In this document: positions 44,791 to 54,175 of the stretch, piece by piece | Layout of the letters: every line of letters starts with the position of its first letter | How positions within the stretch are numbered: position 1 is the stretch's first letter | From: Anaerolineaceae bacterium | GTDB taxonomy: Bacteria; Chloroflexota; Anaerolineae; Aggregatilineales; Phototrophicaceae | Direction of reading: 5' to 3' | Length of the DNA: 64,000 nucleotides | Assembly: GCA_016124855.1 (NCBI GenBank) | Contig: WGMX01000034.1 | Location: 1 to 64,000 of the forward strand | Translations under genes and position numbers: made by a program | The notes under the pieces: generated by a model | Seen by the model: only the letters and a program-made list of their open reading frames with translations | Told to the model about the DNA's origin: nothing | Databases searched by the model: none

Positions 44791-46497
44791 TTAAGCCGAT
44801 TCATCAATCCACAACCGCCAGAAATCAACAGCGATATCGCCATAGTAGTTGAAGCCCTTGACCTTCTTGTTAAAGCCGGTGATATTCGGGGTGACATACA
44901 ATGGCATATCTGGCGCATCTTCCGAAATCTTGGTTTGGATTTCGGCTACCAGCTTGGCATTCGCGTCAGCATCGGTGGTGGTGCGCAGTTGATCAAGCAA
45001 GGCATCGACGTCGGGATTCTTATAGAATGAGCAAGCCTGATAGCTGCCGCCCGTTGGACGATCCCAACTCTTGCTGGAATACTTTTCAATCAACCATGTA
45101 TCGGGAAGTGGTGGGAATTGGTCGAAGATAAAACCAATGGCAGGGCCGGTGGTTGGAGACGTGCAAGCACCGACAATATCCGGCCAATTCTTTGGTGTCA
45201 TATTGATGGTGATGTTGTATTTCTTCAGTTCGTCCAAGAGGATTAGGCCGCCAGCTTCTTCAAAGTCCAAACCGCTGACATACATGAAATCAAGCGAGAT
45301 GCCGCCGTCTTTATATTCAGTCTTATCCAAATATTCCTTTGCTTTTGCGGGATCATAGCTGTATTGAGGATCGAGATTGGGATCATAACCGGGTACACCT
45401 TCGGGCAATGGGCCGGTCATCAAACTGACATAACCTTTTTGCGAATCAGAGAAGGCTTGCCGGTTGAAGCTGTAAGCAAGGAACTTGCGGAAGTTCGGGT
45501 CAGCCGTTGGGCCAGTTTGCGTGTTGTATTTAAGATAGCCACCGAGCAAACCATACCCAACATTTACCGTTGTTGTGTCGTTGGCATTGATTTCGTCAAT
45601 GTCATTGGCTGAAATCGTATCCGAGATATCGAAGTCACCGGAAAGCAAACCCGTCTTGCGTGTGCCGGGGTCTTCCGTTTTCTTCCAGACGACGCCAGCC
45701 AAGCGCCCTGCTCCCGGCCAACCTTGCCAGTAGTCGGGCACCGCGTCGAGCGTATACACCGAACCAATTTGCCAATCTTTAATGGTGAATGGGCCACTGC
45801 CCGCTTCTTTGTCAATCAAATAAGCGCCGCCACCATCGCCGTCTTTCTCATTGGCTTTAGCAAGTTCCATGTTCACAATTGGTTGTTCGAGGAAGGCCAG
45901 CAAACGATCAAAGCTAGCATATGGAGTGGTAAGCGTCATGACAACAGTTTTGCTATCTTTCGCCACCACGCCTTCTGGTGTCAAGAATCCTGCCAAGAGG
46001 CTGGAACGCTGCTTTTGGGCTTTTAGAGTCTGCTGATATGAAAATACCACTGACTCTGCGGTTACTGGTGTACCATCATGGAACTTGGCTTTATCGGTAA
46101 GCTCAAATGTCCATTCTTTAGCATCATCTGAAACGCCCCATTTTTCGACTAACCCTTTTTCAACGGGTTGAGGCCAACCCCCTTCAAATCGGAACAGGCG
46201 ATCATACAACTGACGCATCACTGCGCTGATAGAGTAATCTACACGGTCAAATGGGTCGAGCGTGGCAATATCTTGCGACGCGCCATAAACCAATACCTTG
46301 GGTTCAATGGTCTGGGCTAGTTTGGAGGCTGATGCAATCGACACGCGGGAATTACGGGCAGCGACCGTTGGCACGGATGCCATAGCCGCGCCTCCTGTTA
46401 CAGCAGCCAGCAGTTGCAGGAATCGACGGCGGCTGATACGCCCTGATTGGAACTCTTCGACAATTTTACGAGTAGGATCAAGTGAACGGTTGGGCAT
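44791..46497 (-). CDS. Opp/Dpp-type ABC importer, substrate-binding protein (Tat-type signal)
   Basis: A 568-residue SBP_bac_5 family protein. The N terminus carries a twin-arginine motif SRRRFLQLLAA (about residues 22-32) before a hydrophobic stretch, so export by the Tat route is likely. WTFELTDKAKFHDGTPVTAESVVFS-type pattern (visible as AKFHDGTPVTAESVVFSYQQ) is diagnostic. First gene of the Opp operon, divergent from the HyuA-like gene at 46732, which suggests a ligand handled by those enzymes, such as a peptide-like or hydantoin-like compound. Confidence 0.92.
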   Translation of the reverse strand: MPNRSLDPTRKIVEEFQSGRISRRRFLQLLAAVTGGAAMASVPTVAARNSRVSIASASKLAQTIEPKVLVYGASQDIATLDPFDRVDYSISAVMRQLYDRLFRFEGGWPQPVEKGLVEKWGVSDDAKEWTFELTDKAKFHDGTPVTAESVVFSYQQTLKAQKQRSSLLAGFLTPEGVVAKDSKTVVMTLTTPYASFDRLLAFLEQPIVNMELAKANEKDGDGGGAYLIDKEAGSGPFTIKDWQIGSVYTLDAVPDYWQGWPGAGRLAGVVWKKTEDPGTRKTGLLSGDFDISDTISANDIDEINANDTTTVNVGYGLLGGYLKYNTQTGPTADPNFRKFLAYSFNRQAFSDSQKGYVSLMTGPLPEGVPGYDPNLDPQYSYDPAKAKEYLDKTEYKDGGISLDFMYVSGLDFEEAGGLILLDELKKYNITINMTPKNWPDIVGACTSPTTGPAIGFIFDQFPPLPDTWLIEKYSSKSWDRPTGGSYQACSFYKNPDVDALLDQLRTTTDADANAKLVAEIQTKISEDAPDMPLYVTPNITGFNKKVKGFNYYGDIAVDFWRLWIDESA

Positions 46498-46731
46498 GAC
46501 TGTTTCCCTCTATTCTAAGTATCTGGATGATGAGCGCACGATTGCAAGAGAACAATGTTAATAAATGTAACACCTCACTTACATGCCAGCAACAAATCCA
46601 CATACCATGACTTTTTGCGTTTCAATTCATGATCACTATAATCATCTTGTTTCCCCTAAAAAGAATTTGATAGGTTAAACAAACTTCAGCCTGATTTTCT
46701 GTCTTAAATCATCATCGCAACAGGAGGTTGT

Positions 46732-48273
46732 ATGCGAATCGGGATTGATGTTGGTGGAACTAACACCGATGCGGTATTGATGGATAGGCGCAAAGTTATT
46801 GGATGGGCAAAATCGCCTACAACCCGTGATGTCAGCAGTGGTATCACCAATGTATTGACCGCACTATTGGCACAAACACAGATCGCTCCCAGTGCCATTA
46901 ATGCTGTCATGCTTGGTACGACGCATTTTACGAATGCGGTCGTAGAGCGTAAATCGCTGGCAAAGACCGCTGTATTGCGCATCGGCTTGCCTGCGACTGC
47001 TGCCCTACCGCCTTATGTCGATTGGCCCGATGATCTGCGTGAGGCAATGGGTGGTGTTTATCATCTGGTACACGGGGGTTACGAGTTTGATGGTCGTCCT
47101 ATTTCTGCTTTGCAGCCCAATGAAATTCGCGATGCGGCCAAGAAAATTCAGGATGCAGGCATCAGTTCTGTTGCGATTTCGTCCGTATTTTCACCTGTAA
47201 ACCCTGACCAAGAAAAACAGGCCGCAGATATTGTTGCCTCTGTTATCCCGGATGCCAAAATCAGCTTGTCGCATGAAATCGGGCGCATTGGTTTGTTGGA
47301 ACGCGAGAATGCTGCCGCCATGAATGCCTGCCTTGCGGTTTTGGCCGTTAAGATTGTCCAGTCATTCCGTGATGCATTAAGTGGTTTGGGGATTACTGCT
47401 CCCTTCTATATTAGCCAGAACGATGGCACATTGATGAGCGCGGACTTTGTCGAAAAATATCCAGTTCTAACTTTTGCCTCTGGACCGACCAACAGTATGC
47501 GCGGCGCAGCATTCCTTTCAGGACTAAAAGATGCTGTAGTGGTTGATATTGGCGGTACAACCTCTGATGTCGGTGTGCTAAACCAAGGTTTCCCCCGTGA
47601 AGCGTCAGTTGCAGTACGAATTGGTGGTGTGCGAACCAATTTCCGTATGCCAGATGTGTTGTCCTTCGGCCTTGGTGGTGGCAGTCATGTAAAGCCAGAA
47701 CCACTGCAAATCGGACCACAGAGCGTAGGTTACGAGATTACGACCCGTGCGTTAGTTTTTGGCGGTAACGACTTAACCACGACTGATATTGCGGTTGCGG
47801 CTGGCATGGCGGATGTTGGTGATAAGAGCAAAGTTAGCCAACTTTCTAAGTCGCTCGTTGACAGCAGTTTGCAGCGCATGTGGGAAATGGTCGAAATTAG
47901 CGTCGATCGTATGAAGACTGCGGCTGGAGCTGTTCCCGTAATTTTGGTCGGCGGCGGCATCATTCTTATTGGAGACAAACTGGGCGGTGTTTCTGAACTG
48001 TATCGTCCCGAACACGCCTCGGTTGCCAACGCTATCGGCGCAGCTATCGCACAGGTTGGCGGCGAAGTTGACCGAATTTTCAGTTTAGAGGCCATGCCGC
48101 GTGATAAGGCGCTGCAACAGGCGAAGGATGAGGCTCAACAGCGTGTACTTGACGGCGGCGCTGTCGCTGACAGTATTGAAATCGTTGATGTTGAAGAAGT
48201 TCCGTTGGCCTACCTGCCGGGGAACGCGACCCGCGTCCGCGTTAAGGCTGTAGGCACATTGGCGGTGGAATAA
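46732..48273 (+). CDS. Hydantoinase/oxoprolinase (HyuA)-family protein
   Basis: A 513-residue protein with the ASKHA-like ATP-binding pattern of HyuA: MRIGIDVGGTNTDAVLMD (phosphate 1), LGTTHFTNAVVERK, and VVDIGGTTSDVGVL (phosphate 2). Full HyuA proteins have about 650-700 residues; this one ends sooner, as in a subgroup paired with DUF917 proteins. It should open a lactam or hydantoin ring with ATP. The start follows a near-perfect ACAGGAGG. The DUF917 gene begins 4 bases after it. Confidence 0.88.
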   Translation: MRIGIDVGGTNTDAVLMDRRKVIGWAKSPTTRDVSSGITNVLTALLAQTQIAPSAINAVMLGTTHFTNAVVERKSLAKTAVLRIGLPATAALPPYVDWPDDLREAMGGVYHLVHGGYEFDGRPISALQPNEIRDAAKKIQDAGISSVAISSVFSPVNPDQEKQAADIVASVIPDAKISLSHEIGRIGLLERENAAAMNACLAVLAVKIVQSFRDALSGLGITAPFYISQNDGTLMSADFVEKYPVLTFASGPTNSMRGAAFLSGLKDAVVVDIGGTTSDVGVLNQGFPREASVAVRIGGVRTNFRMPDVLSFGLGGGSHVKPEPLQIGPQSVGYEITTRALVFGGNDLTTTDIAVAAGMADVGDKSKVSQLSKSLVDSSLQRMWEMVEISVDRMKTAAGAVPVILVGGGIILIGDKLGGVSELYRPEHASVANAIGAAIAQVGGEVDRIFSLEAMPRDKALQQAKDEAQQRVLDGGAVADSIEIVDVEEVPLAYLPGNATRVRVKAVGTLAVE

Positions 48274-48276
48274 ACT

Positions 48277-49389
48277 ATGTGGAATGTTACCCAAGATGAC
48301 ATAGAGGCCATGGCGATTGGTGCGGGCATTCTAGGAACCGGCGGCGGGGGCAGCCCCTACATCGGTCGATTGCGAATGCAGGAAATACTCAAACAGGGTT
48401 ATACCGTGCAGATTATGCCCTTAGAAGAATTGGCGGATGATGCGCGAGTTTGTGAAGTAGGCTGGATGGGTGCGCCGACAGTCGGTGTCGAAAAGCTGCC
48501 TAACGGCGATGAGTCGGTACATGTCGTAGCCGCACTTGAAGAATACATCGGGCATAAGATTGATGCTATCGCCTGCTCAGAAGTGGGTGGCGCGAACTCA
48601 ATAGCTCCACTTGAGGCTGGTGCACTGACTAACAAGCCCGTAGTCGATGGAGACGCGATGGGGCGCGCTTTCCCCGAAATGCAGATGAGTACACTTTTCA
48701 TCAACGGTGTCGGCTGTACACCAGCAGCAATGGTCGATGAAAAAGGGAACACCGTTATCTTCGGTCACTTGACCGACTCGCGCACCTTTGAAAAATTTGG
48801 ACGTGATTTGTGCGTTCAAATGGGATGTGTATCGCTGCTAGCACTGCCAGTTATGTCAGGAGCAGATGTCAAAGCACATTCCGTTCCCCGCACATTGACA
48901 CTGGTTAAAAAGGTGGGTGATGCCGTTCTTCATGCTCGTACCGTCAAATCACCGTTTGTAGATGCGGTGCTGGATGTAACAGGCGGCAAAGAAATTTTTG
49001 CAGGGAAACTGATTGATGTGCAGCGGCGAACAATAGCAGGCTTCGCACGAGGCGAATTGGTCGCTGAAGGCTTGGGAAGCTATCGCGGAGATTTCTTGCA
49101 TATTGCCTTCCAGAATGAAAATTTGGTGGCATGGCGGGGCAATCGCGACAGCCGTGACGAAGTGGTGGCGTGTGTACCTGATTTGATCTGCATGTTAGAA
49201 AGTGATACAGGCGAACCAATCACTACCGAGCAACTGCGATACGGACTGCGGATCAATATCTTGGCGATCCCTTGCACCGACAAATTTCGTACCGAAAAAG
49301 CACTAAAGGTCGTCGGGCCAGCCGCCTTTGGTTATCCCGAAGTCACCTATAATCCGTTGCCTAAGCGACCCGGACAGGGAATTGAGTAG
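48277..49389 (+). CDS. DUF917 (S-Me-THD) family protein, copy A
   Basis: A 370-residue protein of PF06032, a family now linked to S-methyl-thiohydantoin desulfurase. Signatures are GILGTGGGGSPYIG near the N terminus, AMGRAFPEMQM in the middle, and FQNENLVA with DTGEPITTEQLRYGL near the end. No signal peptide, so cytosolic. It sits between the HyuA-like gene (3 bases) and a second family member (23 bases), most likely as one complex or pathway. Confidence 0.88.
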   Translation: MWNVTQDDIEAMAIGAGILGTGGGGSPYIGRLRMQEILKQGYTVQIMPLEELADDARVCEVGWMGAPTVGVEKLPNGDESVHVVAALEEYIGHKIDAIACSEVGGANSIAPLEAGALTNKPVVDGDAMGRAFPEMQMSTLFINGVGCTPAAMVDEKGNTVIFGHLTDSRTFEKFGRDLCVQMGCVSLLALPVMSGADVKAHSVPRTLTLVKKVGDAVLHARTVKSPFVDAVLDVTGGKEIFAGKLIDVQRRTIAGFARGELVAEGLGSYRGDFLHIAFQNENLVAWRGNRDSRDEVVACVPDLICMLESDTGEPITTEQLRYGLRINILAIPCTDKFRTEKALKVVGPAAFGYPEVTYNPLPKRPGQGIE

Positions 49390-49412
49390 ATTAACATGGA
49401 GATATTCTGATC

Positions 49413-50492
49413 ATGAAACGAATGATCGATGTGCAAAATGTGGAAGACATCGCGCTGGGAGCAGCAGTCTTAGGAACCGGTGGTGGCGGTGATCCATATG
49501 TGGGAAAATTGATGGCAAACGAGGCCATCCGCAAGTTTGGGCCGGTCGAACTCGTCACTGTTGATGAGATGCAAGATGATGACATGTCAGTGGCGATTGC
49601 GATGATGGGTGCGCCGACGGTTATGGTTGAAAAGATGCCCGGCGGTAACGAGTGTGTTGAGGCATTTAACGCGGTTCAATCTTATCTTGGTAAACCTATT
49701 AAATATGTCTATTCGATTGAGGCCGGTGGCATCAACTCGACAATTCCCATTACTTTAGCGGCACAGCTGCGGCTCCCGCTCGTTGACATAGATGGGATGG
49801 GACGCGCCTTCCCGGAAATTCAAATGGTGACGCACAATCTCTTTGGAATTACGGCAACTCCATTTACCATTGCAGACGAGAAAGGTAACAGTGCTGTTCT
49901 CTCGACCATCGATAACCGTTGGATGGAAACCTTTGCGCGCAGCATCGCTGTTAATATGGGTGCAACCGCAATGATTGGCGCTTACGCAGCAACTGGAAAA
50001 CAACAACGAGAAGCCGCTGTCTATGGAACAATGAGTTTTGCCGAGAAAATTGGGAAGACGATTCGTGCTGCCCGCGCTGAACACACCGACGTGATTCAGG
50101 CACTTAAGGATGTCACCAAGGGTTTTGTGGTGTTTCATGGCAAACTGACTGATGTACAGCGTAAGACCGTAGCGGGTTTTGCACGTGGTGAGGCAATTTT
50201 GGAAGGGATTGCTGAAAACGCGGGCAGTACAATGAAAATTCAGTTTCAAAACGAGAATTTGATGGCTGAAAAAGACGGTAAAATTATCGTGAGTGTCCCT
50301 GACCTGATTACAATGGTTGAGGAAGACACAGGTGAACCCCTTACAACCGAGCAATTGCGATACGGATTCAGGGTGATGGTACTGGCGATGCCTGCTCACC
50401 AGCATTGGCGCAGCGAGAAGGCTTTGACGGTGGTTGGGCCACGTTACTTCGGCTACGATGTAGATTATGTTCCAGTTGACCAGCGTTTTTAG
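49413..50492 (+). CDS. DUF917 (S-Me-THD) family protein, copy B
   Basis: A 359-residue paralogue of the preceding gene. Shared motifs are AVLGTGGGGDPYVG, GMGRAFPEIQM, DVQRKTVAGFARGEA, FQNENLMA and DTGEPLTTEQLRYGF, while the middle part differs a lot. So the pair is an old duplication and probably a heteromer or two different steps. It ends the operon and is followed by a terminator. Confidence 0.88.
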   Translation: MKRMIDVQNVEDIALGAAVLGTGGGGDPYVGKLMANEAIRKFGPVELVTVDEMQDDDMSVAIAMMGAPTVMVEKMPGGNECVEAFNAVQSYLGKPIKYVYSIEAGGINSTIPITLAAQLRLPLVDIDGMGRAFPEIQMVTHNLFGITATPFTIADEKGNSAVLSTIDNRWMETFARSIAVNMGATAMIGAYAATGKQQREAAVYGTMSFAEKIGKTIRAARAEHTDVIQALKDVTKGFVVFHGKLTDVQRKTVAGFARGEAILEGIAENAGSTMKIQFQNENLMAEKDGKIIVSVPDLITMVEEDTGEPLTTEQLRYGFRVMVLAMPAHQHWRSEKALTVVGPRYFGYDVDYVPVDQRF

Positions 50493-50516
50493 TAGTTAGA
50501 TTTCAGTCAATTATGA

Positions 50517-50548
50517 GCAAGAAAGAGTGTTAAAGCATTCTTTCTTGC
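50517..50548 (+). terminator. Terminator after the HyuA-DUF917 operon
   Basis: GCAAGAAAGA and TCTTTCTTGC form an exact 10-bp stem around a 12-base loop, 24 bases after the second DUF917 gene, followed by ATTTATCATAA. The weak T-run makes it plausible rather than certain. Confidence 0.7.
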
Positions 50549-50620
50549 ATTTATCATAATATTGATGTGAATTCATGTTGAGTATTGCCTGACAGCATTC
50601 TATACGTAGAGGTAAAACCG

Positions 50621-51472
50621 ATGGGGATTGTTGAACAAACACCAGCAGATTACATCGCAGAGGTTGAGGCATGGCGGCGCGATATGGAACAACAGATACG
50701 GGCACCGGGGCCGGGTGGCTGGTTAGCAATCGTTGGCATGTATCCGCTTAATGAGGGGAAAAATACAATAGGCAGCGCCGCCGATAGTGATGTACTGCTG
50801 CCACCCAATTCTGCACCTGAGCGCATTGGTATCGTTGACTTTCATGATCAACACGGGACATTACACGTCACTACCGATGAGGTTGTCACGGTCGACGATG
50901 TGCCCGTGCGAAGCGCTCAACTCCGTAATTATTATGAAGCCGGTGGCATGTCGGTTATCCGTATTCGCGATATACGATTTGGTATCATGCAGTGGGCAAG
51001 TGATCCCTATAATATCCGTGTCTGGGATGCCAACAGCCCGAAACGACTCAATTTTCCCGGTCGTGTTTGGTATCCAATTAACACCAAATACCGTGTGACC
51101 GGCCAGTTTTCGTTATATCCGCATATCAAAAATATGACTGTTGATCATACTGGCGGTGAGACACAGGAGCTAAAGAATATTGGCTTCGTTGAGTTTGAAT
51201 TGTTCGGTCAATCGTTTCATTTCGAGGCGGCGGCATCCGAAAAAGGCACGGATTATGTCTGGTTGCTGATGCGCGATGGCACAACCGGAAAATCAACTTA
51301 TGGGGCGGGACGTTTCATGATGGCACGGCTGTATTCAGATCAAACTGTTGATCTGGACTTTAACAAATTTTACCATCCGCCCTGTGCTTTTTGTGAATTT
51401 ACCACCTGCCCTATGCCACCCCGTAGCAATGTGCTGCCATTTCCAATAGAAGCCGGCGAACGTTTCCCCTAG
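50621..51472 (+). CDS. DUF1684 family protein
   Basis: A 283-residue soluble protein of PF07920. It begins with YIAEVEAWRRDMEQQIRAPG, and the C-terminal signature FNKFYHPPCAFCEFTTCPMP is followed by LPFPIEAGE. RPGRVWYPIN-like (here NFPGRVWYPINTKYRV) is another family mark. Function is unknown in the family. The ATG at 50621 is chosen for the GAGGT upstream; earlier in-frame codons are not conserved. Its stop overlaps the converging aminotransferase gene by 4 bases. Confidence 0.85.
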   Translation: MGIVEQTPADYIAEVEAWRRDMEQQIRAPGPGGWLAIVGMYPLNEGKNTIGSAADSDVLLPPNSAPERIGIVDFHDQHGTLHVTTDEVVTVDDVPVRSAQLRNYYEAGGMSVIRIRDIRFGIMQWASDPYNIRVWDANSPKRLNFPGRVWYPINTKYRVTGQFSLYPHIKNMTVDHTGGETQELKNIGFVEFELFGQSFHFEAAASEKGTDYVWLLMRDGTTGKSTYGAGRFMMARLYSDQTVDLDFNKFYHPPCAFCEFTTCPMPPRSNVLPFPIEAGERFP

Positions 51473-52704
51473 TGATAGTCTTGTAATGATTTGCTGTTGA
51501 CGCGCACCTTTTCAATCGCTTCGACAAAACTGTCCACGAGATCAGTTCCACCAAGGAACATTTGATGAGCGACCCATATTGTGGATTGGCTGGCCTTCTC
51601 GGCAACAGGGAAATGCATACTGGCGAAATCCAGCCGATCCTTGAAATTGCGATAGACAAATGAATTCTTGTCGGTCAATTGCAACAGATCATAACGATGC
51701 ATCGGAGGATTGCCCGTACCACACGGAAAACCTTCGGCGACAAGTGCGGCAGCGAACTGTTTAGAGTTGATACCGTTAAATGCACTGGGGTCAAACTGCG
51801 TAATATATGTATAACCGGGACGGCGGGTGACTCGCGGATCAACCCACTGCGGGCACATTCCTTCAGTGTTGTTCAGTCTCTCATCCGAATAGTGCATATT
51901 GCCCGAACGGATTGCCTGTTGGTCAAGCAACCGAGTTAACCCTACTTCCAAAAGTGCAGCCTGAAATTCAGTGATGCGGTAGTTGGCTCCTAGGTGGTAA
52001 ACTTCCTCCGCCGCATCTTTGGGACGACCACAGTCTATGAGACTGTGACAAGTCTCTGCATACAGCGCATCGTTGGTCGTGATCAACCCACCTTCGCCAC
52101 TGGTCAATGTCTTGGTCAACTGCATACTAAATGAACCAAAATGTCCCCAACTGCCTGCCCCTTTGTCACGCCATTTTCCCCCATGAGCATGGGCGCAGTC
52201 CTCAATTACGATCAGGTTGTGCTTTTGTGCCACGGCCATAATCGCATCAAGGTCAGCAATAGTCGCGCCGAGATGCACGGGGATAATCGCACGCGTACGA
52301 TCCGTGATAATTGACTCAAGCGCTTCAGCGTCTAGGCAAAACGTTTTAGGGTCAATATCGCAGATAATCGGCACAGCTCCCACACTCATGGGCGCCCACG
52401 CTGTTGCCGCAAAGGTTATCGAAGGAACAATTACTTCATCACCCCAACCAATTCCTGCGGCTAAGAGCGCAGTTGTCATCGTAATGGTGCCGTTGGCGCA
52501 GGAAATTGCATAAGCTGCGTCGTGCATCTCGGCAAAATCGGCGGCAAAGCGAGCCGCGTGGGGCGCAGGTTCAGGGTAGCCACCATAAACACCAGAGCGC
52601 ACCACCTCAATAAGTGCCTGCTCCTCGCGCTCGTCACGCACTGGCCACGTCGGAATCGTGGGCGAAATCGGTTGTCCACCTAAGAGGGCCAATTTTTCCG
52701 GCAT
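51469..52704 (-). CDS. DegT/DnrJ/EryC1-family PLP aminotransferase
   Basis: A 411-residue aminotransferase of the sugar/cyclitol type. Lys198 in SMQLTKTLTSGEGG should bind PLP; IEDCAHAHGGKW carries the pyridine-N Asp, and the start LALLGGQPISPTIPTWP is typical of the StsC/AHBA-like branch. The start at 52704 follows AAAGGTG; further upstream in-frame codons overlap the divergent gene at 52798. A role in amino-sugar or amino-cyclitol turnover with its ceramidase-fold neighbour is possible. Confidence 0.9.
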   Translation of the reverse strand: MPEKLALLGGQPISPTIPTWPVRDEREEQALIEVVRSGVYGGYPEPAPHAARFAADFAEMHDAAYAISCANGTITMTTALLAAGIGWGDEVIVPSITFAATAWAPMSVGAVPIICDIDPKTFCLDAEALESIITDRTRAIIPVHLGATIADLDAIMAVAQKHNLIVIEDCAHAHGGKWRDKGAGSWGHFGSFSMQLTKTLTSGEGGLITTNDALYAETCHSLIDCGRPKDAAEEVYHLGANYRITEFQAALLEVGLTRLLDQQAIRSGNMHYSDERLNNTEGMCPQWVDPRVTRRPGYTYITQFDPSAFNGINSKQFAAALVAEGFPCGTGNPPMHRYDLLQLTDKNSFVYRNFKDRLDFASMHFPVAEKASQSTIWVAHQMFLGGTDLVDSFVEAIEKVRVNSKSLQDYH

Positions 52705-52797
52705 GATCAACACCTTTTCTCTAAAATGCAAACGGCATAGAATATAGAACTTTATGCTTCCAATTGAATATGATAACCATAGAGAAAGAAGTCCGCT

Positions 52798-54081
52798 ATG
52801 TCCGCCCTTCAAGCAGGTGTTTCACGGAGAACCATTTCGCCACCAACTGGAATCTATTTGATGGGCTATGGCAACCGGATACAAGGCAATATCGGTATCC
52901 ACGATGAATTATTTGTAACGACCGTTGTTTTTGATAATGGTAGTTCCCGCGCTGCCCTGCTCACAATTGATCACACGTTTATTAATTCGTTGATTGTCCA
53001 GCAAGTTCAAACGCAGATTACCCACAAAACCGGACTAGCAGCCGAATCCATATTTCTTTGCTGCTCACACACTCATGCGAGCCCAATCGGTTATGCCGAT
53101 GAATATTCCAGTCCTGAAGATCGTAACTACATAACTTATTTGGTCAATCAGTTAGTCGGCAGTGTTGTTGATGCTATATCAAATCTACAACCGGTCACAA
53201 TTGCAACGGCCACCGACTTCGCTCAAATTAATATCAACAGGCGAGAGCGTCAACCTGATGGTTCGATCATCATCGGCAACAATCCTGATGGGCCAGTGGA
53301 TTCAAGCGTACAGGTTGTACAAATCGTTTCGCAGACCAACAAACCTGTCGCGACGCTTGTCAATTATGCCTGCCATCCAGTGGTGATGGGGCCACTCAAT
53401 CGTTATGCATCTGCTGATTGGGTAGGCGCTATGCGCCGTCATGTTGAATCCAAATTAGAGGGCCTGTGTCTATTTATACAGGGAGCAACCGCTGATGTGA
53501 ATCCACGCAAAATGCGATGGACAGTCGATAGCTGGGATGAAGTCGATGAGCAAGGAAAAACAGTAGCCCAAGCTGTTTTACGCGCGAGTTCACAATTAGA
53601 GTCTCTTGATGTTGGTTATATCGGTGCGCAACAGACCAACCTATGGTTGCGGCTAATGCCTGCTCATGACTATGGTGCTGCTTTGCGCACGTTCTTGCCG
53701 GCGGGTCTCTCGGACGATGAAATTCGCGCTAAGCTCCGTGAAATATTTCCATGGCACGTCAGTCTCGAAAATCGTGTTGATGGCGTATATTCGCCGATTC
53801 ACGTTGGATGCCTCCAAATAGGCACGTGGTCTGTTGCTACAGTGGGAACTGAACCCTTCACCGAAACAGGCTTAACAGTTAAGGCAGCCTCTGCGAGAAA
53901 AGTTACATTTTTTGCAGGATATACCAACGGATGTAACAGCTATTTACCGGTCGCGAGTGCTTATCTGGAAGGTGGTTATGAAGTCGAAACTGCGCCGCTA
54001 TTTTATGGGCTACCCGCAGGTTTTGCACAGGGAAGCGCTGAAGATGTCAGCGAAGCACTCATTAAAATGCTCAACAGGTAA
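52798..54081 (+). CDS. Neutral-ceramidase-fold hydrolase (N-terminal domain only)
   Basis: A 427-residue protein of the neutral/alkaline non-lysosomal ceramidase N-terminal family. Zinc ligands are visible in CSHTHASP (His91, His93) and NYACHPVVMGP (His193). The ceramidase active-site hexapeptide GDVSPN corresponds here to ADVNPR, so the catalytic Ser is Asn235. There is no signal peptide and no C-terminal Ig-like domain, unlike secreted ceramidases of about 650 residues. So it is a cytosolic relative with a different substrate, perhaps a small amide or sugar derivative. Divergent from the DegT gene. Confidence 0.82.
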   Translation: MSALQAGVSRRTISPPTGIYLMGYGNRIQGNIGIHDELFVTTVVFDNGSSRAALLTIDHTFINSLIVQQVQTQITHKTGLAAESIFLCCSHTHASPIGYADEYSSPEDRNYITYLVNQLVGSVVDAISNLQPVTIATATDFAQININRRERQPDGSIIIGNNPDGPVDSSVQVVQIVSQTNKPVATLVNYACHPVVMGPLNRYASADWVGAMRRHVESKLEGLCLFIQGATADVNPRKMRWTVDSWDEVDEQGKTVAQAVLRASSQLESLDVGYIGAQQTNLWLRLMPAHDYGAALRTFLPAGLSDDEIRAKLREIFPWHVSLENRVDGVYSPIHVGCLQIGTWSVATVGTEPFTETGLTVKAASARKVTFFAGYTNGCNSYLPVASAYLEGGYEVETAPLFYGLPAGFAQGSAEDVSEALIKMLNR

Positions 54082-54175
54082 AATGACGCTGACTGTCTGC
54101 TATTTTTAATGGACTGATGTGGTTTGGTCACAGGCGGCATAATGATAACCATTCCATTGCTGAAAGTGACCAACT

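Noticed and set aside
49755..50405. Minus-strand 216-residue reading frame
   Set aside because: It lies wholly inside the second DUF917 gene; a long shadow frame rich in unusual residues.
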